A stretch of 64,000 bases of DNA from Clostridia bacterium (GCA_017537365.1 JAFYKZ010000002.1:124001-188000); one strand, 5' to 3'; counted from the first letter of the stretch, positions 35,331 through 46,474 are shown. Notes: generated by a model from the letters alone, not told the origin. A program made the numbers and translations.

Positions 35331-36371
35331 ATGGGCATTTTCGATTTTGCAATCAACACTCAAGACGCTAAAATAGAAGATTTTAATAATGCGGTTGATT
35401 GTTTAAAATATATGGAGCAAAGAAACAAAAGGGATAATGACAGCTATTGTTTTGAAGAATATGAACAATGGATAAAGGCAGTTTATGTGTTTATTGAAAG
35501 ATGTATAGATTTTTATCCGCCTAAAAAGAATTTTGATTTTATATATAGAAACTTCAATATAAGCGAAGGAATAAAATACTATCTCCGTATTTATATTTTA
35601 TTAGAGTTTATGCGAAAAAAAGAATGTTTGTTATTTGCATATAGCTACTTTGAGAATGAAATAACAGATATGGAAAAGGAATTAACAGACTTTATTAATA
35701 GTTCGAATTTTATTCATAAATTCATAATATCATATAATCGCGTAGTTGATTTTGATATGGAGGAATACAAAGAATTTGGCAAATTGTTTAAAATGAAAGA
35801 TTTGAATTTGGATTATTTTCCCTTTGAAAGAGTATGTTTTTCTTATTCTATCGGCACAGATGCAAATGGGGAAGAAAGTTTTGAAGATATAACCTTCTAT
35901 TTGTTTAAATATATTATTTGCAAAGGAAAATTATTAAAATTCAATACAAGCGATTTTTATTCAAATGAAGAAAAAATACAAGATTATTTTAAGATTCATT
36001 CGGATTATAAAAAAGATTTCGATAAGTTAATTGAAGAAATAATGAAAAACAAGATTAAAAAAGAAGAACTTTCTGAAAAATTTTTAAAAGTTTGGAACGA
36101 AAGAAAAGAGTATGCAACGCAAATTATTAAAAATTATAATAAGCAAAGCGCTCAACTGTTTTTAAATTCAATAGATAATAATTTATTATTCAATGAAGTT
36201 GAAGAACAAAAAAATTATGATATTGAAAGAGAAAAACTGGAATTAAAGATTAATCAATGTTCATGTGAAATAGAGTTTATAAATAACGAAATTGAAGAAC
36301 TGTCAAGTATGAATGAAGTGAGAAGATTTTTATTATCTTTGCCGGATTTTGTACCGTATATGGAAGTATAA
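35331..36371 (+). CDS. Orphan AT-rich protein of unknown function
   Basis: 346 residues, not recognised. GAGGTGGT is placed well before ATG 35331. The protein is rich in Lys, Glu, Asn, Ile, Tyr and Phe, with aromatic-rich helices (YLRIYILLEFMRKKECLLF about 81-99) and a C-terminal coiled-coil-like stretch (about 285-330, EREKLELKINQCSCEIEF). No signal peptide or membrane helix, no nuclease or kinase motif seen. The coding sequence is clearly AT-richer than spoIVB or pgm, and it sits between GTAGGGG palindromes, which suggests recent gain. Its expression is probably set by the RNA upstream. Confidence 0.75.
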   Translation: MGIFDFAINTQDAKIEDFNNAVDCLKYMEQRNKRDNDSYCFEEYEQWIKAVYVFIERCIDFYPPKKNFDFIYRNFNISEGIKYYLRIYILLEFMRKKECLLFAYSYFENEITDMEKELTDFINSSNFIHKFIISYNRVVDFDMEEYKEFGKLFKMKDLNLDYFPFERVCFSYSIGTDANGEESFEDITFYLFKYIICKGKLLKFNTSDFYSNEEKIQDYFKIHSDYKKDFDKLIEEIMKNKIKKEELSEKFLKVWNERKEYATQIIKNYNKQSAQLFLNSIDNNLLFNEVEEQKNYDIEREKLELKINQCSCEIEFINNEIEELSSMNEVRRFLLSLPDFVPYMEV

Positions 36372-36393
36372 TCTGCTGGAAACAGCTCAAAGC

Positions 36394-36417
36394 GTAGGGG
36401 AGGGTTGCCCATCCCCG
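36394..36417. repeat. GTAGGGG-type half element
   Basis: GTAGGGGAGGGTTGCCCATCCCC, an imperfect hairpin sharing the first ten bases with the palindrome at 34916. Confidence 0.5.
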
Positions 36418-36450
36418 TATAATAAAGTAGAATTTAAAAATGCTTCTTAA

Positions 36451-36500
36451 AGCAAAAAAATGTAGGGGACGATGTGGGCATCGTCCCCTACATTTTGCTT
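36451..36500. repeat. GTAGGGG-type perfect palindrome
   Basis: AATGTAGGGGACGATG (36459-36474), loop TGGG, and its exact complement CATCGTCCCCTACATT (36479-36494), extended by AGCAAAA/TTTTGCT. Lies between the convergent orphan gene and pgm and could end transcription in both directions. Confidence 0.75.
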
Positions 36501-36619
36501 AATATTGGTTTGCGTTTTTTTACACAAATTGTTATAAAATAAGCACCGATTTGGTTGTAATTAAAATGGTTTAATCTGTTTGGTTTTCTATCGGGTGATT
36601 TTGGTTGTATTGTTTAATC

Positions 36620-38329
36620 TTAAAACCCTAAAAGCTCGGTGCCAGCCTTAATAATGCTTTCCTTTTTGTCGATGGAAGCTTCTTGGGTGTTGCCGATTGC
36701 ACCAATGTAAATCTTAATTTTGGGTTCGGTGCCTGATGGGCGAACTATAAGCGAGCAACCGCTATCTAAAACGAAAGATAAAACATTAGATTTTGGCAAG
36801 GTTAAAGCGGTTTCGGTGTTATTAACCGCGTCAACCGAAACGGAATTTTGGTAATCTTTTATGGTTATAACCTTATCGCCGTCGATAGTCTTGGGTGGGT
36901 TTTCTCTGAGAGAAATCATAATATTTTTGATTTTTTCCATACCTGTTTGACCTTCGCAGGTAAAACTCTTTTGAGCATCTTGGAAGAAGCCGTATTTATT
37001 ATAAATTTCTTCTAAAACATCACCTAAAGTTTTGCCGATGGTTTTATAATAAGCGGTCATTTCGCAGATAAGCATAGAGCCAACAACAGCGTCTTTATCT
37101 CTCGCATAATCGCCTGCTAAATAGCCATAGCTTTCTTCAAAACCTAAAATATAGCGCTCGGGCGCACCTTGTTCAGCTAAAATGGTTATTTGCTCGCCGA
37201 TAAACTTAAAGCCGGTTAAAACATTTACTAAGGTGCAACCGTAATCATCAGCGATTTTTTGGCAAAGCTCGGTTGAAACAATGGTTTTAACCGCAACGGG
37301 ATTTTCGGGTAAAGTGCCGTTAGCTTTACGACGAGATAAAATATAATTTAAAAGCAAAACACCAACATCATTACCGCTGAATAACTTATATTCACCGTCA
37401 ATTCTAACAGCAATACCAACGCGGTCAGAATCGGGGTCGGTTGCAAGCAATATATCAGGCTTTTCTGCTTCCGCTAATTTTAAAGCGTATTCAAACGCCT
37501 GACGAATTTCGGGGTTGGGATAAGGACAGGTGGGGAAGTTGCCATCGGGCATTTCCTGTTCTGGAACTACTGTAACCTGAGTAATACCGAGTCTCTTTAA
37601 AATCTCTCTGACAGGTTTATTGCCTGCGCCGTTTAAGGGGGTATATACAACCTTTAAGCCTGATAAATCAGTCTCAGGCTCAATTCGTTGAGCTTCAACA
37701 CAGTCTAAATATTCATTTACGATATCCTGACTGATATACTCGATTCTTCCGTTTTTAAGGGCATTTTCATAATCCTCAGATTTAATTCCCGAGAACATAT
37801 CAACCTCTCTCATTTTTGAAAGAACATAGTCGGCAGCTTCGGGTCCTAGCTGAGCACCGTCTGCACCGTAAGCCTTATAACCGTTATATTTAGAGGGGTT
37901 ATGGCTTGCGGTTATAACAACACCTGCATCGCATTTAAGTCTTCTAACTGCGAAAGAGAGCATAGGTGTTGGCGCTAATTCATCATAAATATAAACCTTT
38001 ATTCCGTTAGCAGCAAAAACCGAGGCAGCAGTGCGCGCAAAAACATCAGATTTGATTCGGCTATCATAAGCAATAGCAACTGTACCGTTTTTGGCAATTG
38101 AATTAACATAGTCTGCAAGACCTTGGGAGGCTTGACCTACTGTATATATATTCATACGGTTAGTACCTGCGCCGATAACTCCGCGAAGACCTGCAGTACC
38201 GAATTCAAGACTTGTATAAAAAGCATCGGAAATAAGCTCTTCGTTACCCTCGATTTCTTTTAATTCTGCGATTAAATCGGGGTCGGCGGTTGCTTTTTCA
38301 CACCATAGCTTATAAAGTTCATTAATCAT
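36620..38329 (-). CDS. Phosphoglucomutase/phosphomannomutase (PGM2 type)
   Basis: Interconverts glucose 1- and 6-phosphate for glycogen, cell-wall and polymer precursors. 569 residues, the length of the long PgcA/PGM2 branch. Phosphoserine loop ITASHNPSKYNGYKAYG (about 141-157), metal loop ATDPDSDRVGIAV (about 296-308), sugar loop GFEESYGYLAGD (about 394-405) and phosphate-binding VRPSGTEPKIKIY near the end. Own promoter; convergent with the orphan gene. Confidence 0.94.
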   Translation of the reverse strand: MINELYKLWCEKATADPDLIAELKEIEGNEELISDAFYTSLEFGTAGLRGVIGAGTNRMNIYTVGQASQGLADYVNSIAKNGTVAIAYDSRIKSDVFARTAASVFAANGIKVYIYDELAPTPMLSFAVRRLKCDAGVVITASHNPSKYNGYKAYGADGAQLGPEAADYVLSKMREVDMFSGIKSEDYENALKNGRIEYISQDIVNEYLDCVEAQRIEPETDLSGLKVVYTPLNGAGNKPVREILKRLGITQVTVVPEQEMPDGNFPTCPYPNPEIRQAFEYALKLAEAEKPDILLATDPDSDRVGIAVRIDGEYKLFSGNDVGVLLLNYILSRRKANGTLPENPVAVKTIVSTELCQKIADDYGCTLVNVLTGFKFIGEQITILAEQGAPERYILGFEESYGYLAGDYARDKDAVVGSMLICEMTAYYKTIGKTLGDVLEEIYNKYGFFQDAQKSFTCEGQTGMEKIKNIMISLRENPPKTIDGDKVITIKDYQNSVSVDAVNNTETALTLPKSNVLSFVLDSGCSLIVRPSGTEPKIKIYIGAIGNTQEASIDKKESIIKAGTELLGF

Positions 38330-38366
38330 TTTTAGAAAATCTCCTCTCGGTTTTTAACTGATATTT

Positions 38367-38395
38367 ATAATAAACTAATTTATAGTTTTTGTCAA
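38367..38395 (-). promoter_or_regulatory. Promoter of the phosphoglucomutase gene
   Basis: On the minus strand TTGACA, 17 nt, TATTAT. Confidence 0.75.
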
Positions 38396-38457
38396 TAATT
38401 GCTAGTATTATTATATATATAATATATTTTTATTACGATAAAGTATTAAAATTGTGC

Positions 38458-38486
38458 TTGACAAATTTTTCAAAATATTGTAATAT
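38458..38486 (+). promoter_or_regulatory. Promoter of the sigma-factor gene
   Basis: TTGACA (38458-38463), 17 nt, TAATAT (38481-38486). Near consensus for the housekeeping sigma factor. Confidence 0.8.
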
Positions 38487-38528
38487 GTATATATATTTGT
38501 TAAATACTACTGTTTTGGAGTAACAATA

Positions 38529-39092
38529 TTGACTGATTTTGTCGAAAATTACGAAAATTTATCCGATAATGAAATAGTAACCGAAATAAACGGCGGAAAT
38601 TATGAACTTATGAGGGTTATTATTGAGCGTTATTATTCGGTTGTTATTTTCAATGTTCGCAAATATTGTTCTGAGGATTTCTTCGATGATGCGGTTCAAG
38701 AAGCAAATTTGGCACTTTATACTGCGGTTAAAAGCTATGAGCCTCAGAAATCTGCTTTTTCAACCTTTGCAACTCTTTGTATTAAGCGTGCTTTGTTTAG
38801 TATGCTTAAACAGAGAAACGGTCAGAAAAACATCCCCAAAGAGTTAATAAGCTCTATTGAGGAAACCGAAATAGTTGATATTAACAGTCCAGAAAAGCTT
38901 TTTATTGAAAAAGAAAGCTTAAAAACTTTAAAAAATAATATTCAGGTTGAGTTATCTGCTTTGGAATATAAGGTTTTGCAGCTTTTTTTAAACGGCGAAA
39001 GTTATTCGGATATTTCAAAAAAGCTTGGTATTTCTCAAAAGTCGGTTGATAATTCATTAACCAGAATAAGAAAAAAACTCAAATTTAAATAG
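38529..39092 (+). CDS. Sigma-70 family factor, SigH (Spo0H)-like
   Basis: 187 residues from TTG 38529 (GGAG about 10 nt upstream). Region 2: FDDAVQEANLALYTAVKSY (about 55-73), then FSTFATLCIKRALFSMLKQ, equivalent to the SigH FRSFAELCI segment, and QKNIPKE. Region 4: ALEYKVLQLFLNGESYSDIS (about 142-161) and ISQKSVDNSLTRIRKKLK. SigH drives early sporulation genes in Bacillus and Clostridia. Region 4 is intact, but the usual sigH neighbours are absent here, so the subtype is a fair guess. Confidence 0.8.
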   Translation: MTDFVENYENLSDNEIVTEINGGNYELMRVIIERYYSVVIFNVRKYCSEDFFDDAVQEANLALYTAVKSYEPQKSAFSTFATLCIKRALFSMLKQRNGQKNIPKELISSIEETEIVDINSPEKLFIEKESLKTLKNNIQVELSALEYKVLQLFLNGESYSDISKKLGISQKSVDNSLTRIRKKLKFK

Positions 39093-39209
39093 CGGTATTC
39101 CGCATTTAAATATATATGCCCAAAAAGCCTAAAATAGAGCGAATAATAAAAGAAGACGGTGGAATTCCGTCCGGGGCTATCAAATTATCAAACAAGAGAG
39201 GTAAAAAAC

Positions 39210-39497
39210 ATGTTTGAAGACAAGACATTAGTTTGCAAAGATTGCGGAGAGGAATTCGTATTCACTGCAAGAGAACAGGAGTTTTACGAGTCCAAAGGCT
39301 TCGAGAATGAACCGCAACGTTGTAAGCCTTGCCGCGACAAACGCAAAAATGCCGGTAGAGCTCCGAGAGAGATGCATGAGGCAGTATGTGCTGCTTGTGG
39401 CGGTGTTGCAACCGTTCCTTTTGTTCCGCGTGACGATCGTCCGGTTTATTGCAGCGAGTGCTTTGCAAAGATGAAAGAAGAAAATTCTGCTGAGTAG
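39210..39497 (+). CDS. Zinc-ribbon protein (zf-trcl type, CxxC pairs)
   Basis: 95 residues from ATG 39210 (AGAGAGGT upstream; a GTG at 39159 would overrun the ribosome site). First ribbon: LVCKDCGEEFVFTAREQEFY, then CKPCRDKRK. Second ribbon: CAACGGVATVPF and CSECFAKMKEE. Four CxxC pairs in all. The first half fits the small 'probable zinc-ribbon' family found widely in Firmicutes; molecular role unknown. A terminator follows 9 nt after the stop. Confidence 0.85.
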   Translation: MFEDKTLVCKDCGEEFVFTAREQEFYESKGFENEPQRCKPCRDKRKNAGRAPREMHEAVCAACGGVATVPFVPRDDRPVYCSECFAKMKEENSAE

Positions 39498-39506
39498 TCT
39501 TAAATC

Positions 39507-39533
39507 GACCGCCTTAAACAAGGCGGTCTTTTT
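39507..39533 (+). terminator. Terminator after the zinc-ribbon gene
   Basis: GACCGCCTT and AAGGCGGTC around four bases, then TTTTT. Confidence 0.9.
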
Positions 39534-39624
39534 AGTTGTTTAAAAATATATTGGTTATTATTCATATTTTTGTAATAAAATTATTATATTATACCTTTAA
39601 AGCGAATTTTAGGGAGAAAAAATT

Positions 39625-40314
39625 ATGCAATATAAGATACTTATTGTTGATGATGATGTTAATATTTGCGAGCTTCTGCGTCTATATCTTGAAAAGAACG
39701 GATTTGAATCCGTTGTTGCAAATGATGGATTAAAGGCAGTTGAATATGCTTCGAAGTATAATCCTGACCTTATCTTGCTTGATATAATGCTACCCGGGCT
39801 TGACGGTTGGCAGGTTTGCAGAGAAATCAGAAAGACGAGTGAAGTGCCGATTATTATGCTAACCGCTAAGGGTGAAACCTTTGATAAAATCTTAGGTTTG
39901 GAATTAGGTGCGGATGATTATGTTACCAAACCTTTCGATACAAAAGAGATTATTGCAAGAATTAAAGCGGTGCTCAGAAGAAGCAGTGAAAAGGATAAGA
40001 AGGGCGAAACAGAGGAAGTTAAATACGATAAGCTTTGCATTAATATTACTAATTACGAGCTTGTGGTTGACGGTAACAGAATTGATACTCCTCCTAAGGA
40101 ACTGGAGCTTATATATCATTTAGCAAGCAATCCAAACAGGGTTTATACCCGCGACCAGCTTTTAGACGAGGTTTGGGGGTTTGATTATTACGGTGATTCA
40201 AGAACGGTTGATGTTCATGTTAAAAGGCTTAGAGAAAAGCTTGAAAATGTATCGGATGAATGGTCGCTAAAAACTGTTTGGGGCGTTGGTTATAAATTTG
40301 AAACGGTTAAGTGA
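39625..40314 (+). CDS. OmpR-family response regulator
   Basis: 229 residues. Receiver domain (about 1-120): IVDDDVNICELL acidic pair, phospho-Asp in DLILLDIMLPGLDGWQV (about 51-67), IIMLTAKGE (switch Thr) and DYVTKPFDTKE (Lys). Winged-helix domain (about 133-228): PPKELELIYHLASNPNRVYT, RTVDVHVKRLREKLE. GGGAGAAAAAA precedes the ATG. It overlaps the kinase gene by 4 nt. Confidence 0.96.
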   Translation: MQYKILIVDDDVNICELLRLYLEKNGFESVVANDGLKAVEYASKYNPDLILLDIMLPGLDGWQVCREIRKTSEVPIIMLTAKGETFDKILGLELGADDYVTKPFDTKEIIARIKAVLRRSSEKDKKGETEEVKYDKLCINITNYELVVDGNRIDTPPKELELIYHLASNPNRVYTRDQLLDEVWGFDYYGDSRTVDVHVKRLREKLENVSDEWSLKTVWGVGYKFETVK

Positions 40315-41735
40315 ATATGAAATTAAAGCTTTTTAACAAGTATTTTTTTACAACAAGTCTCATAATTGTTTTTACCCTTGCTTTTATGTTGCTTATATTA
40401 TCTTTTTCGCTTGATAATTATATTGCAAAAACTAAATATAAATCGCTTGATAATGCTTGCGGAGAGGTTACGGAATATATAACAAATTTTTCTGCGGAAA
40501 ATAAAATAACAACCAATCAGCTTCACGGAATGTTAAGCACGGTGTCGGGTGTTGCAGACGCGGATATTTTTATTTCGGATAATAGCGGCAGGGTTTTAGT
40601 TTGCGGTTGCGAGGAATGGTCGCAAAAAGGTGCTTGTATGCATTCGGTCTCCTTGATACCTGCCAAGGCTTTAAACAAGGCGGAAAAATCCGAAGAATTT
40701 TTTGTTAGCACAATGGATATCTATGAAAATCCGCATTATGTTACTGCGAAATCTATGTTAAACGCAAGTGGCGAAAGATATTGCACCGTTTTTGCGGCGG
40801 CATCGGTTTCAACTGTTAGGCAGTTGTTGTCCTCTATTACCAGACTTTATACGGTTTCTGCGATAATTCCTATTATCATAATGTTCTTCTGTATTTATGC
40901 GATGACATATCATTTAACAAAACCTTTAAAGCAAATGTCGAGAGCGGCAAAGGCTATGGCTAAGGGCGATTTCTCAAAGCGTATTGCAGTTACTACTGAT
41001 GATGAAATAGGTGAGCTTGCGGCATCGTTTAATATGATGACTAATTCATTGGCTCGGCTTGAAGGTATGAGAAAGAGCTTTGTTGCAAATGTTTCGCATG
41101 AACTGAAAACTCCGATGACTACGATAAGTGGATTTATTGACGGTATTTTAGACGGAACGATAGAGCCTGAAAAACAGGAATATTATTTGGGTATTGTTTC
41201 TGGCGAGGTTAAAAGATTATCACGTTTGGTAGAATCAATGCTTAGTATGTCTAAGCTTGAAAGCGGAGAATTCAAGTTAAAGCCTGAGCTTTTTGATTTC
41301 AGAGAGCTTTTGTTTAATATAGTTATAAGCCAAGAACAGAGAATTGAAGCTAAAAAAATTCAGATTATAGGTCTTGATGAGCTTGACGGATTATCGGTTA
41401 ATGCCGACCGCGATTTAATTCATCAGGTTATATATAATTTGATTGATAACGCAATTAAATTTACAAATGATGAGGGAAGCATAAGCTTTACCCTTAAAAA
41501 AGAAAACAAAAAGACGGTGTTTACGGTTACTAATACGGGTAAAGGTATTCCCGAGGCCGACCTACCGTTTGTATTCGAGAGATTTTATAAGGTTGATAAA
41601 TCAAGGTCGGTTGGAAAGAACAGCACGGGACTGGGTTTATACATTGCAAAAACTATAATCACCGCCCATGAAGGAACTATAACCGTATCTTGCAATAAAA
41701 ATGAGTTTACAACCTTTAAAATAGTATTACCTTAG
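40311..41735 (+). CDS. Membrane sensor histidine kinase
   Basis: 474 residues from GTG 40311 (ATG 40317 possible). Helix 1 about 14-36; an extracellular domain of about 130 residues with an unusual cysteine-rich patch (VCGCEEWSQKGACMH, about 101-115); helix 2 about 185-207; HAMP about 205-258; H-box SHELKTPMTTISGFIDG (His about 263); then N box DNAIKFT, a G1-type GKGIPEADLPFVF, and GTGLGLYIAKTII. Partner of the OmpR regulator, followed 10 nt later by an HtrA protease, so cell-envelope stress is a likely signal. Confidence 0.95.
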   Translation: MNMKLKLFNKYFFTTSLIIVFTLAFMLLILSFSLDNYIAKTKYKSLDNACGEVTEYITNFSAENKITTNQLHGMLSTVSGVADADIFISDNSGRVLVCGCEEWSQKGACMHSVSLIPAKALNKAEKSEEFFVSTMDIYENPHYVTAKSMLNASGERYCTVFAAASVSTVRQLLSSITRLYTVSAIIPIIIMFFCIYAMTYHLTKPLKQMSRAAKAMAKGDFSKRIAVTTDDEIGELAASFNMMTNSLARLEGMRKSFVANVSHELKTPMTTISGFIDGILDGTIEPEKQEYYLGIVSGEVKRLSRLVESMLSMSKLESGEFKLKPELFDFRELLFNIVISQEQRIEAKKIQIIGLDELDGLSVNADRDLIHQVIYNLIDNAIKFTNDEGSISFTLKKENKKTVFTVTNTGKGIPEADLPFVFERFYKVDKSRSVGKNSTGLGLYIAKTIITAHEGTITVSCNKNEFTTFKIVLP

Positions 41736-41745
41736 GAGAGTTTTC

Positions 41746-43092
41746 ATGGAAGAATTTTTAAATAACAATGATATAAAAAACGAAGATATTAAAAATATTG
41801 AGGAGTCCTCTTTCGAGGAAAATATTGAAGAACCATCTTTTGAGGAAAATGAAACAAGCGAGACCGAGGTTTTTAATCCTATAACTGTTTCGAAACCCAA
41901 GCCAATTAAAAATTATAAACCGATGAGTATTGGTCTTAAAGTGTTTTCGATTATAATGGCAGGTATTATTATGCTTACTGCGGCTTGTTCGGTAGGATAT
42001 TTTGTTGGCAGAAGCAGTGTGAAGTTTGCCGAAAAGCAAAACGCAGGTATTGATTTAAAGAAAAGACCTAAGGATGCTGAGCAAATGAGCGAGGCTGAGA
42101 TTTATAATACCACAGGGCAGTCGGTAGTTGGTATTATGATTTATAATGCTTCGGGTAAAGGCTCACAGGCAAGCGGAATAGTTTATTCTGAGGATGGATA
42201 TATTATAACAAATGATCATATTTATTCCGAAGTTTCGTCGGCTAAATTTAAGATTTATACTCATGACGGTAAGGAATATAATGCAAAGTATGTTGCAGGA
42301 GATAAGGTTAGCGATTTGGCGGTTTTAAAGGTTGATAATGCAAAGCTTAAACCTGCAATATTTGGAAATTCCGATGAATTGTTTTATGGAGAGCATGTTG
42401 TTGCAATAGGAAGACCCAGAAATGCAAATGAGGATTCTAGCATAACCTCAGGTATAATTTCAGGACTTAACCGACGTGTTCAAACTACATCTTCTTATTC
42501 TTCAAGGGTTATTCAGACTGATAGCGCTATAAACCCCGGAAGCTCAGGCGGTGCGCTTGTTAATATGTATGGTCAGGTAATCGGTGTTACATCTTCGAAA
42601 ATGGCTAGCGTTGATTATGAGGGTGTTGGCTATGCAATTCCAACCACCGTTATGAAACGCATTGTTAAAGAACTTATCGACGAGGGTAAAGTTATAAGCC
42701 GAGCAAAGCTAGGTATAACCTATAAGGCTATTGACAGCGTTTTGGCTGAGATTAACAATAGTAAGTATACAGGACTTTTAATAGATAGTGTTACCGAGGA
42801 GAGCGGTCTTTATGGAAAGGTTAACCAAGGGGATATTATAACCCATATAAACGGAATTGCGGTTACTAATGACAGTATTGTATTAGATATAATTGAAAAC
42901 TGCAAGGCGGGGGATAAGGTTAATATCACTGTGGTTGACACTGCGCAAAAAACCAAGACTTTTAATGTTGTTCTTTTGGCTAATGTCAGCGAATCAAGTT
43001 ACACAATAACCGATGTTTTACCTGAGATTTCAGGCGAAGCAGAGGAATCTGAGAAAAACGGCGGAAAATTTAATTTCCCGTTTGGCGAATAA
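41746..43092 (+). CDS. HtrA/DegP-type serine protease with PDZ domain
   Basis: 448 residues. Cytoplasmic acidic N-terminus (about 1-62), membrane anchor (about 66-90), then an extracellular S1C protease domain: His in IITNDHIYSE (about 150), Asp in SDLAVLKVDN (about 185), Ser in AINPGSSGGALVNM (about 265, Ser for the usual Asn next to it). C-terminal PDZ (about 325-420, GKVNQGDIITHINGIAV). Third gene of the RR-HK-HtrA unit; the arrangement is like CssRS-HtrA quality-control loci. Confidence 0.94.
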   Translation: MEEFLNNNDIKNEDIKNIEESSFEENIEEPSFEENETSETEVFNPITVSKPKPIKNYKPMSIGLKVFSIIMAGIIMLTAACSVGYFVGRSSVKFAEKQNAGIDLKKRPKDAEQMSEAEIYNTTGQSVVGIMIYNASGKGSQASGIVYSEDGYIITNDHIYSEVSSAKFKIYTHDGKEYNAKYVAGDKVSDLAVLKVDNAKLKPAIFGNSDELFYGEHVVAIGRPRNANEDSSITSGIISGLNRRVQTTSSYSSRVIQTDSAINPGSSGGALVNMYGQVIGVTSSKMASVDYEGVGYAIPTTVMKRIVKELIDEGKVISRAKLGITYKAIDSVLAEINNSKYTGLLIDSVTEESGLYGKVNQGDIITHINGIAVTNDSIVLDIIENCKAGDKVNITVVDTAQKTKTFNVVLLANVSESSYTITDVLPEISGEAEESEKNGGKFNFPFGE

Positions 43093-43097
43093 ATTTT

Positions 43098-43130
43098 AAA
43101 GCAGATAGTTTAAAAGCTATCTGCTTTTTG
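43098..43130 (+). terminator. Terminator after the htrA-like gene
   Basis: AGCAGATAG (43100-43108) and CTATCTGCT (43117-43125), then TTTT. Confidence 0.88.
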
Positions 43131-43252
43131 TATAACGAAAACCACACGATAGTAGCAAAGTACAATAAAGATTAACCGATGAAATATTTTAACGAAATAG
43201 AGTGTGTAGTATTGTTATGATTTAAAAAGATAAAGTTTTGAGTATTGTCGCT

Positions 43253-43474
43253 CATGCCGCGACAGGCACGCCCTTTCTTATGTAGGCGAAAAGAAAGGGC
43301 CAAAAGTTCGCCTGAGGGGGAATTTCGATTTCCCCCTTAGGCGACAATGTTTAATTTTCATTAAAAGCCGACAAAGAGTGAAAACTTCGTTTTCAATTTG
43401 TCGGCAAGTTTCTATATATGTTATAGCGGCATCGTTGTCGCCATAACCCCCTTAAACGACAAGGACTATGCCCG
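43253..43474 (+). repeat. Structured dispersed element, copy 2 (multi-hairpin)
   Basis: Same order of hairpins and same orientation as 27881-28116. Here the first stem is perfect (TGTCGC/GCGACA), the third is extended (CGCCT...GGGGGAA/TTCCCCC...AGGCG), and the fourth reads GCCGACAAA/TTTGTCGGC (43367/43405) where copy 1 has GCTGACAAA/TTTGTCAGC. The last hairpin (CAAGGGC) is degenerate. It fills most of the 523-nt gap before yunB; the rest of the gap shows only a small hairpin (CCACCCGC/GCGAGTGG, about 43487-43504). Confidence 0.75.
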
Positions 43475-43615
43475 AAAATGAAATACCACCCGCTATGCGA
43501 GTGGATATTTATTACTTGCTTTTAATTGAATTTTATAGTAAAATTATTTATGTATTTAACATTTTTCTTTTATTTCCGTAAAATATGGTGTAGCTATATT
43601 TTATGGGGTGGAAAA

Positions 43616-46293
<2,678 letters not shown>

Positions 46294-46296
46294 ATA

Positions 46297-46325
46297 TTGA
46301 CAAATAATTCTATGAGTAATATAAT
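46297..46325 (+). promoter_or_regulatory. Consensus promoter of ribU
   Basis: TTGACA (46297-46302), exactly 17 nt, TATAAT (46320-46325): both hexamers match consensus. It begins four bases after the ligA stop codon. Confidence 0.9.
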
Positions 46326-46333
46326 TATTTTAT

Positions 46334-46443
46334 AATCTTCGGGGCGAGGTGTAATTCCTCACCGGTGGTAATAGCCCACGAGCCTTTTAAGGTTGATTTG
46401 GTGTAACTCCAAAGCCGACGGTATAGTCCGGATGAAAGAAGAT
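46334..46443 (+). promoter_or_regulatory. FMN riboswitch (RFN element)
   Basis: Conserved blocks in order: ATCTTCGGGGCGAGGTG, ATTCCTCACCGGTGGTAATA, GCCCACGAGCC, TTTGGTGTAACTCCAAAGCC, GACGGTATAGTCCGGATGAA and closing AGAAGAT, which pairs with the start. FMN binding is expected to end transcription at the following terminator and shut off ribU. Confidence 0.98.
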
Positions 46444-46474
46444 GCAAATATATTTTGTTTTGTTATGTTTGTAT

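Noticed and set aside
43526-43615. Longer start for yunB
   Set aside because: The ATG at 43616 has a clear TGGGGTGG site and gives the normal YunB N-terminus.
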